64,000 nucleotides of DNA from Thermoplasmata archaeon (GTDB lineage Archaea > Thermoplasmatota > Thermoplasmata > Halarchaeoplasmatales > Halarchaeoplasmataceae), in the NCBI GenBank assembly GCA_003554965.1, contig PWHR01000059.1, positions 1-64,000 on the forward strand. The letters are read 5' to 3'. The notes beneath the pieces are model-generated. The model made no database searches, had not been told where the DNA came from, and was given only the letters and a program-made list of their open reading frames with translations. This document shows, piece after piece, positions 46,495 through 54,900 of this stretch. A program made the position numbers and the translations under genes. Position 1 is the stretch's first letter. Every line of letters begins with the position of its first letter.

Positions 46495-47595
46495 TTATTC
46501 CTCCATCGGTTCTTCTTCAATTCCGTCTTCTACCTCTTCAGTCCCGAGTTCTCCTTCATAGGCCTCGGCTGCCGTTTCATCGTCATAAGCTGTTTCATAA
46601 GATGCTTCTTCATCTTCTGCGATATCTTCATCTTCGCTGAACAGATGACATTTGACTTTTACACCGTCAACATTGTAGACTTCTGGTTCTAATTCTTTAC
46701 AAACTTCCATCGCTTTATGGCATCTGGGATGGAACCTACATCCACTAGGAGGATTCACTAGATTCGGTGGTACACCAGGGATGAATTCCAACCTATCGAT
46801 ATCTTTCCTTATATCAGGAATAGCTGCGATCAGTTTTTCAGTGTAGGGGTGTTTTGGATCTTTGTATATATCAAAGGCAGAACCGAATTCGACGATCCAA
46901 CCAGCATACATAATAGCGAGGTTGTCTGATACTTCTGCAAGTATACTCAGATCATGAGTGATGAATATCATTGATATGTCTAGTTCTCTCCTCAATCTTT
47001 TAAGATCGTTCATTATCCTTGCTTCCACAACCACATCTAAAGCAGTCGTTGGTTCGTCAAAAATGACGATATCAGGTTCTAAAAGAAGTGAAGTCGCTAT
47101 GATAACACGCTGTTTTTGACCTCCACTGAGTTCGTGTGGGTACCTGTCAAATATGCCTGAATCTAAATTAACCAATTCTAAGTACCTCTCGCATATTCTC
47201 CTGGCTTCTTTTCCTTTTATATCTTTATGATATTTCAAAGGTTCTACCATCTGATGGCCCACTGTATAAACGGGCGTCATAATCTCCATAGCACCCTGGA
47301 ATACCATAGATATCTTTTTCCATCTGATCTCTCTCCTAGCTTGTTTTTCACTAAGATCTGTAACCTCGATTCCATCTAAGTCTATCGATCCGCTCATTAT
47401 CTCTCCAGGGGGTTGGACCTGATTGAGGAGAGAAAATGCAAGGGTGCTTTTCCCGCACCCTGATTCTCCCGCTATTCCGATCGATTCCCCTCTGTGTAGT
47501 TTGAAGGTGGCATCGTCTAGGGCCATAACTTCTCCATCACTTGTCAGATAGTGCGTACACAACTCTTCAACATCAAGAACTGTTTCTCCTGGCAT
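46495..47595 (-). CDS. Peptide-type ABC transporter ATPase (DppD/OppD-like) with acidic tail
   Basis: A 366-residue nucleotide-binding subunit: Walker A GIAGESGCGKSTLAFSLL (about 35-52), signature LSGGQKQRVIIATSLL, Walker B DIVIFDEPTTALD, H-loop FITHDLSILAEVSDNLA, and the CRFHPRCHKAMEVCKE...KCHLFSE Cys motif. The last 45 residues form an acidic tail (DEEASYETAYDDETAAEAYE) not found in ordinary OppD. The start lies inside the end of the permease gene (52-base overlap), so it is translationally coupled. Confidence 0.93.
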   Translation of the reverse strand: MPGETVLDVEELCTHYLTSDGEVMALDDATFKLHRGESIGIAGESGCGKSTLAFSLLNQVQPPGEIMSGSIDLDGIEVTDLSEKQARREIRWKKISMVFQGAMEIMTPVYTVGHQMVEPLKYHKDIKGKEARRICERYLELVNLDSGIFDRYPHELSGGQKQRVIIATSLLLEPDIVIFDEPTTALDVVVEARIMNDLKRLRRELDISMIFITHDLSILAEVSDNLAIMYAGWIVEFGSAFDIYKDPKHPYTEKLIAAIPDIRKDIDRLEFIPGVPPNLVNPPSGCRFHPRCHKAMEVCKELEPEVYNVDGVKVKCHLFSEDEDIAEDEEASYETAYDDETAAEAYEGELGTEEVEDGIEEEPMEE

Positions 47596-50500
47596 TTTTT
47601 TCCCCTCTGTCTCATCTTAGGATTTATTATTCGTTCGATAGCCATCCCTGCTGATATAAATCCAAAACCTACTATGAGCATGCCTAGACCAGGGAACAAG
47701 ACCCAGAACCAGGATGCTGCTGGATTCAAGATGGCTCCACTAGCGTAAGCTTCCTCGAGCATGGTTCCCCACGTTATTACCCTAGGATCTCCAAGACCGA
47801 GCATGTGTAGACCTGCTTCAGCCATGATAGCTACGGGTACTAGCATAGCACCAGTTGCAATCGAGTAGGGAAGGATCTGAGGCACCATATGGGTCATTAT
47901 AACTCTTCCAGATCCTGAACCTAGTGATTCAGCGGCTTCTACATATGTCTCTTTAGCTACCTGCAAACCTCTTGCTCTAACGACTTTGGCAATTCCACGC
48001 CAAGACAGTAGCACGTATATTGCAGTAAACGCCCAAATATTCGGTCTATCCATGAATTCCAAAGTTACAATTAAGATAGGGAATGTAGGTATACCCATAA
48101 CAATCTCATTTATCCTTTGCATGAATTCATCGATCCATCCACCGTAATAGGCACTAGTCATTCCAAAGATAGTTCCAATAGATATAGCGGCTATAGCTAC
48201 GAGGCCCCCGATTATTATGCCCCAACGGGCACCCCATACCCATCCCTGGAATATGTCTCTTCTGTATGAATCTGTGCCTAATACACCGTATACCGCTCCA
48301 CCAAAAGTCACCTGGCTCTCTTCAAGTTCTACGTCCATCCCCTCTAACTGAACCGTGAAATTGTAAGTTCCTTTTAGAGGTTCATATTCGAACAACCAAT
48401 CATGGGTCTGTTTAGAGAATATGGTTTTCAGTGGATCGAATTCAAACTCATCTGGGATCTCAGCTGGAGGAACACCAGGCCTGAACACTTCGATGTCACC
48501 TGCTTCTGAAATTCCCAGTTCCTCCGCCCATTCAAATATCTCGATTTCATCGGGACCAACGATCAATAGATATTTTTCTTCTCCATCTACTGTTATCAAC
48601 CAATTGCCATTTTCTTCTTCCAATTCTGCATCTTCATCGAGTGCGATCCCTTCTTCCGCGAACGCTTCACTTAGGTTCTCATGAATAGGACCCTCTTCAA
48701 GATATTCTTCATATTGAATAGTTTGCAAATTGAATTCGTGTTCGTGATCCAAAGCTATGACGTATTTCTCTTTCCCGTCTTCCACGATTATCCATGCATC
48801 ATCTTCCTCGACCACTTCTGCATCCTCGCCGAGTTCGATACCTTCTTCTTCAAAAACCGCTCTTATATTCTCGTGAACAGGACCATCCTCAAGGTAAGGC
48901 TCAAATTCAGCACGATCGATGTTAAATATATCTTCATCGTCAATCTCTATTATGAACTCAGCTTCTTCATCCTCGTAAACCCACCAACGTGGATATTCAC
49001 CAGCAAGTTCTGCATCTGGATCAACGTCATAATTTTCTGCTTCAAATGCCTGCATCAGTTCATCAGCCATCGGGCCTTCTTCTAAGTGCTGTCGATGATC
49101 CTCACGGCTGATATTGAACAGAAAATCAGGATTTCTCATATACCTGAACGGTATACCATGTATATTTTCTCTGACCTGCCATCGCCTTGCCAGCGTAACA
49201 CTTTCTTCGAACCTTCCAGGCCTATCACCTCTATCGTCGATCTCAAGATCCATTTCAAGACCGTCAGGCCTTTCTACTGTGATGTATCTAGCCCTCAAGA
49301 ACGAAGCTTCTCCAGCATACTCGAAAAACACTTCTGTCGGAGGTACATCAGAATCCATCTCAAACTCAAATGTGTGACGATATCCACGATATGAACCAGA
49401 TCTAGCTAGAACTCCAGTCCGCTCGGTTTCACCATCAATCCTGAAGGATACATTGTACTCCTGTTCCTCGTGATTTTCTAGTATCGCATTGAGCTCGTAA
49501 ACATCGCCTACCTCCACAGAATCTGGCACGTCAAACACCTGAGTCCTGATATCAGGATTACTCGTTAAACTTATATCCTCTTCCGATTCATCAGCATTCT
49601 CGCCCATAGGCTCTTCCATCGCCAAGTTCGCAGTAGCAGGATCATCGGGCTCTCTGTATACAAATGGACCTTCTCTTTCTCTACCCAATATCAGGTCATA
49701 ATCACCCTCTTCCGCAAATGTTTGCGTGTACATTATGACCTCCTCTTCGCCCGGTTCTATGGTCCATTCCTCCTGTATGCTGTACAACTCTTCTTCTACA
49801 TCATATTGAACCAAAGCGAGTTCCTGTTCCTCTTCAAGATTCAAGTTCTCCGCGAATGCTTCGATCTCTACCACACCCGGTTCGATCTCTTCAGCTTCCA
49901 TCTCTGTAACTAAAACGTCAGTTCCGACCTGGATGATCTCCCAGTGATCTGAAAGAACCACGCTGTAAAGACCATATTGATCGAATATGTGCTCAACATC
50001 GATCAGTTCTTCTTCACCTGGTGGGATTTCCCATGTGTGATCTTCATCATCTATCACTTCACCGCCTATCTCCAATTCTAAAGTCGCATTTTCCTCCGCA
50101 TCAGGATCGGTATGTTCCGCAACTCCTGAAAGATCCATAGGAATTACGTGTGGATACTCGTCGAAATCTTCATCTAACTCTATTTCAAACTCAGTGATCT
50201 CTACATTCTCCACAGGTTCCCTGGGCTCTACTTCCACATCTCGTTCTTCTATTGTTTCGTCTAAATCATCGTTGAAGAGTTCAACGTTAACTTCTCCCTC
50301 TTCACGGAATCCGTACTCATAAAAGAATTCCGTCTCAGGAGTAACCGTGCCTAATTCTATCCCCCCCATGAACATCTCCTCTTCATATTCGTCTATGACT
50401 TCATGTCTGTGATAATCATCTCTAGTTATCCAATCGTACCACACGGGAGGAGAATTGCTGGGAGTAGCACGCCATCTCGGGTCTCCCCTACCCCAGTCCT

Positions 50501-50648
50501 CCTGTACACCTGGGGCTAAATAGGGTGCTAAAATCCCCATGATTATTACGAATACGATCAAGCCTACTCCTACCCATCCTATCTTATGTTTCTTGAACTC
50601 TTGGAAAGTTTCTTTCGCGTTAGCCTTTAAATCGTCCCATCTGACCAT
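47544..50648 (-). CDS. ABC permease (DppC-like) with ~700-residue extracellular insert
   Basis: A 1034-residue protein. DppC-type permeases are usually near 300 residues. The first membrane helix is at about residues 24-45. The permease core starts at YGVLGTDSYRRDIFQGW (about residue 783) and runs to the end, including the EAA-loop region ARGLQVAKETYVEAAESLGSG. Between them is a ~730-residue acidic insert that must face outside. It has CARDB/Ig-like beta repeats (about residues 90-420) and three tandem 64-residue repeats starting at Phe 511, 575 and 639 (FNISREDH, FNIDRAEF, FNLQTIQY; each with a LEEGP or LEDGP). The insert domain is unassigned. Second permease in the operon; GAGGTG precedes ATG 50648. 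Confidence 0.93.
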   Translation of the reverse strand: MVRWDDLKANAKETFQEFKKHKIGWVGVGLIVFVIIMGILAPYLAPGVQEDWGRGDPRWRATPSNSPPVWYDWITRDDYHRHEVIDEYEEEMFMGGIELGTVTPETEFFYEYGFREEGEVNVELFNDDLDETIEERDVEVEPREPVENVEITEFEIELDEDFDEYPHVIPMDLSGVAEHTDPDAEENATLELEIGGEVIDDEDHTWEIPPGEEELIDVEHIFDQYGLYSVVLSDHWEIIQVGTDVLVTEMEAEEIEPGVVEIEAFAENLNLEEEQELALVQYDVEEELYSIQEEWTIEPGEEEVIMYTQTFAEEGDYDLILGREREGPFVYREPDDPATANLAMEEPMGENADESEEDISLTSNPDIRTQVFDVPDSVEVGDVYELNAILENHEEQEYNVSFRIDGETERTGVLARSGSYRGYRHTFEFEMDSDVPPTEVFFEYAGEASFLRARYITVERPDGLEMDLEIDDRGDRPGRFEESVTLARRWQVRENIHGIPFRYMRNPDFLFNISREDHRQHLEEGPMADELMQAFEAENYDVDPDAELAGEYPRWWVYEDEEAEFIIEIDDEDIFNIDRAEFEPYLEDGPVHENIRAVFEEEGIELGEDAEVVEEDDAWIIVEDGKEKYVIALDHEHEFNLQTIQYEEYLEEGPIHENLSEAFAEEGIALDEDAELEEENGNWLITVDGEEKYLLIVGPDEIEIFEWAEELGISEAGDIEVFRPGVPPAEIPDEFEFDPLKTIFSKQTHDWLFEYEPLKGTYNFTVQLEGMDVELEESQVTFGGAVYGVLGTDSYRRDIFQGWVWGARWGIIIGGLVAIAAISIGTIFGMTSAYYGGWIDEFMQRINEIVMGIPTFPILIVTLEFMDRPNIWAFTAIYVLLSWRGIAKVVRARGLQVAKETYVEAAESLGSGSGRVIMTHMVPQILPYSIATGAMLVPVAIMAEAGLHMLGLGDPRVITWGTMLEEAYASGAILNPAASWFWVLFPGLGMLIVGFGFISAGMAIERIINPKMRQRGKKCQEKQFLMLKSCVRTI

Positions 50649-50680
50649 TCTTTACACCTCTTTTTTATTAGTTTTATTTT

Positions 50681-51751
50681 TTATACTCCGGCCTTTTCTG
50701 CACCTACTTCTACTCTTGGATCTAGGAATCCATAAATAAGGTCTGCCAACCAGTATCCAAATACGAACAGGAAAGCTGTGATGAATGAAACTCCTAGAAT
50801 CACAGTACTATCTGAATAGGTAAATATCGCGATTCTCAAAAGATATCCCATACCTGGCCACTGGAATACGATTTCGGATATCATCGCTCCTCCAACTGAC
50901 ATCAATAGGGCCATTATAGCTGATGTTATTACCGGTGGAGCTGCAGTCTTTAAGGTATGCCCGTATATTACCTTTCTTTCAGGAACACCCTTAGCTCTTG
51001 CCGCCATAATGTAATCATCTTGAAGGATACCAGTCACTATGTTTCTAGTTTCCCATGCCCTTGCACCGAACAGAACGAAAACTATCGTAGCTAAAGGCAA
51101 AGCCATCACATAAAACAACTCTCTGAGGAAACCAAGGAGGCCATACTCCGCTAAACTAGGTACCCGCATCCTAGCTGGACTAGGGAACCAACCGAGTGTA
51201 TAGACGAATATCAAAAGGGCAAGCATAGCGACCCACCACATCGGGATCGAAGAAGCGGCTATACCGAAGAGTGATAAAAATTTATCAAGTGCCGTACCTG
51301 CTCTTTGTGCTGCCTTCAATCCTATAGCTATACCCAACGCTGTATATATAACAGCTGCTGTCGTGAACAGTAAAATAGTCCTAGGTAGATAATCCATTAT
51401 TATACTAACAACATCAGAAGATCCCTCGTAATCCGTCATTTCTATTGCATCTCCGAAATCTAACATCAAAACATCTACGGCCGAATAGAATATTCGCTGA
51501 GACGTTGGGACATGAAGATTATATCTCTCTTCTAGCTCCTGACGTCGCTCTTCTTCCCATTGTTCTCTAAACTCCCTATCACCCTCGAAATCCATTCCCT
51601 GACGTTCTCCTCTCATTATCTCAACAACTTGAGCCTCTAGTTCTCTTTCCGCCATCGTACTGAAAACAGCAGAGAGTATAAAGATCACTATGACCAGCAC
51701 TAGTAGAGCATTGAGAGTTCTAACCACAAAGTACTTCCATGAAGCTGGCAT
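50681..51751 (-). CDS. ABC permease (DppB-like)
   Basis: A 356-residue permease: first helix at about residues 8-30 (FVVRTLNALLVLVIVIFILS), a charged periplasmic-type segment (EQWEEERRQELEERYNLHVP), then five helices with the EAA loop (MAARAKGVPERKVIYGHTLKTA) near residues 255-275. Typical of the DppB/OppB subunit. Precedes the DppC-like gene by 33 bases and follows the binding-protein gene; 188 bases after it, without a strong promoter visible. Confidence 0.95.
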   Translation of the reverse strand: MPASWKYFVVRTLNALLVLVIVIFILSAVFSTMAERELEAQVVEIMRGERQGMDFEGDREFREQWEEERRQELEERYNLHVPTSQRIFYSAVDVLMLDFGDAIEMTDYEGSSDVVSIIMDYLPRTILLFTTAAVIYTALGIAIGLKAAQRAGTALDKFLSLFGIAASSIPMWWVAMLALLIFVYTLGWFPSPARMRVPSLAEYGLLGFLRELFYVMALPLATIVFVLFGARAWETRNIVTGILQDDYIMAARAKGVPERKVIYGHTLKTAAPPVITSAIMALLMSVGGAMISEIVFQWPGMGYLLRIAIFTYSDSTVILGVSFITAFLFVFGYWLADLIYGFLDPRVEVGAEKAGV

Positions 51752-51880
51752 TTTATCAACACTTACTACTAAGCCCTAGGTTATAAATTTTTTGATAAAG
51801 GAACATGATGTCTTTTTTTCTGGACACGGAATTACACTTTATCGTCCTTTAATTAAATGGATTTTATTTTAGAAAGGAAC

Positions 51881-51908
51881 TCCTTTTTAGGAAAAAAATA
51901 GAAAAAGG
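51881..51908 (-). terminator. Possible T-rich partial terminator after the first binding protein
   Basis: On the coding (minus) strand, TTTTTC and ATTTTTTTCC runs lie just after the stop codon and beside a TCCT/AGGA hairpin. Such a site between binding protein and permease would raise binding-protein mRNA above the rest of the operon. No experiment or search behind this. Confidence 0.35.
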
Positions 51909-51939
51909 TAAGGAAAGGGGTTTTTGTTTAGTAAGCACA

Positions 51940-54900
51940 TCATAGCTCTTCTTCCGGTTCCTCTTCAAAGAGGTCTTCCTCTTCGTCGACTAGTTCTTCT
52001 TCGTCTTCAAAGCCTTCTTCTTCAAATAGTTCTTCTTCGTCTTCAAAGTCTTCTTCTTCAAATAGTTCTTCTTCGTCTTCTAGTTCCTCATCGAATTCTT
52101 CTTCCTCCGGTGGTTTCTTCATCATCACCATCGCAACCAGGGCGATGATTATTATGACTATAACCACAATCACTATTATCCATAACAGTTCCATCGTATC
52201 TTCTTCAAAGTGGGCCGTAGTGCTTTTATCGTCGTCCATCGAGAAAGATATCTCCTTTTCATCTTCGTCTAAGAGGCCATCATGATCCGGAGAGTCTGGT
52301 AGTTCCCATCTATCGAATTCCCAACCATCGTCTGCCTCTGCAGTCAAGGTGACGTCTGTGCCACCTGGTATGTATTCCGACCATGAGTCTGTAACTGTTT
52401 CTTCTTCTTCATTCCATTCCACCGTTACCGTGCCATCTCCTTCGATCTCGATACTAAGCTGGTATGTTGGTTCAACAGCGACAGTTACCGACTGATCTTC
52501 CAAGGATATCTCGTATTCGCCCGACTCTTCAAATGTGTAATCCTCTTCAATAGATAATTCCTCACCTGGTTCAACCGTATAGTCCCATTCGATCTCACCG
52601 TCTATCATAAGTTCGACGACATAATCGAAATGTCCTACGTTTTCTACTGTGGCCGTTATCTCAACTTCTTCGCGCTGATAAATCTCTAGTTCATCCTCTT
52701 CGCCGTTCACTGCTAAGTTGTCGACCCACTGTAATTCTCCTTCTACGGTTATAGTCACTGAATGTTCGTCTATATACTCACTACTCAATGTTGCAATATA
52801 CTCTCCAGGTTCCTCAAATGTGTGTGTAGCTTCGATCTCTTTTGTACTTCGTCCTTCAACAACGAAGTCCCATGTGTCCACTGTTTCATCATCCTCATCT
52901 ATCAATGTCAATTCAACGTCATCTGCATCCTCATAACCTATATTTTCCACGGTCGCTGTTAATGTGACTTCATCTTCGTCCAATTCGTATTCTAGAGGAT
53001 AAACCACTTCTAACGTCGGTTCAAGTGGAAATACTTCTAGACTCTCAGAACCGATTGTTACGTCGGCTTCGTCCCTTATATCGATACTGTAGTCTCCAGG
53101 CTCCTCGAATTCGGGTGTGTCAAAATCGACTGTTTCATCTTCTCCTGGTCCCAGGGTCACGTTGTATATCTCATCATCTCCGATGTAGAAATAGGCCGTT
53201 TCTTCAGTGTCTACGTGATTTCGTATCTCAGCATAAACTTCAACGTAGTCTCCAACTGGAATCTCATTTTCAGATATTGTAAATTCTAAAACCTCTAAGA
53301 TACTGACATGTACCTCTTCTTCTAGATCACCGAACTGAATAGAATATATACCCGGTTCTTCGAAGGTGTGATCATACTCTATGGTGTAGGTTTCATCGAC
53401 ATCCATGACTGCTGTCTCCACGGTCTCCTCTTCAATCAGAAGATCAATCTCTTCAATCAAATCGTCTTCATCAAGTTCCCATACGACTTCTTCAAGCACC
53501 TCTTCGCCAGCTGCCTCTCCTTCTCCAGGTAACTCGCCTTCAGGGATGTCCCATCCATGTTCTGCGATTATTTGTAATGTGTGTTCTCCTGGCTCTGTGA
53601 TAAGGTAATCCAGTGCTTCTTCGTAATCAATCAGCCAGGACCCTGCAGGTGCACCAGTACCTCCAGCGAGTTCTAACAAACCGACAGTTTCACCATTAAG
53701 TTCTATTCTGATCTCACCCATCTGGTTACCGTGATTGAATACTAGTATGTTGGCTCCTGGATTAGTTCCTGGATTAAGTGTTGCTTCGAAACCAGGATTG
53801 TAACCTTCCGCAGTTATAGTTACATCGTGTGGTGCAACTCCGTAGGGTTCATCTACACTAAGCTCCTGAGCGTGCGGCGGTAACTCGACTAGATCAAAAG
53901 TTACAAGGTCATAATTCACACCATGCACAGTCAGTTCATCATCAGCTAGAATATTTCCGGCTTCATCACGGAGTTCTGCTCTGTAATCTCCGATATCATC
54001 TCTCTCAGTGAATTCATGAGTTACTATATCATCCCAAGTCTCTCCGGCCCCAAGTTCATGCTCCGCTATAGGCTCACCGCCTACAATCTCATCCGTCTCA
54101 TCGTCGAATAGATAAACGTAGGCTGTATCTCCTTGGTCAGCTGTTACTTCAACATCGATCTCAGCTGTAGCGGTATCATCTGCGTCTAAACCGATATCCT
54201 CAGTAAAATCGAAGGTATGAGCCGTCAAGTCCGGATCGAACAGTAATATTATATCAGATGATATGGTCACAAAGGCCACTTCACCTTCTGGTAGTGCTCT
54301 GAATTCCAGCCTATAATATCCAATATCAAAGTATTCGTCATCTTCGTCGGTTACCGGTATGTCGGCGATGAATTCGCTCCATGTGGCTTGCTCATCCAGT
54401 TCTATATCTTCTTCATCCACTATGGCTACTTCGTCCCCAGTCTCGTCGTAGAGAACATATTGATACTCATCGACATCGCCTTCAGTGATAGGTTCGTCGA
54501 CTATCTCAGGGAACAATTCAGACATCGAACCTTCAGTGGTCGCTTCGAATGGACCATCATCCATATCTACGAATCTTGGAACTATCATATCTGTTAATGC
54601 TAGTTCTATTATGTGGAATCTTTCAGACCAGTATCCGTCCTCGTATGGACTATCTGGATCCCAGTCCTGATCGAAATCGAATCCGTAATCCTCGTGACGT
54701 TCAAGATGCAATGTCTGTGTTTCTTCGTCATATTCAATCATGTAAAATGGTCCTAAACCTATGTATGTGTGTTCATATTCGTGCATGAAATCTACTAGAT
54801 TCTGCATCTCATCCAATAACTGCTGTTCATCGACTTCTATTGGGACAAGACCCTCAGTATAGTATGGTGGCACATACTCTTGCTCTATCATCTCTTCCAT

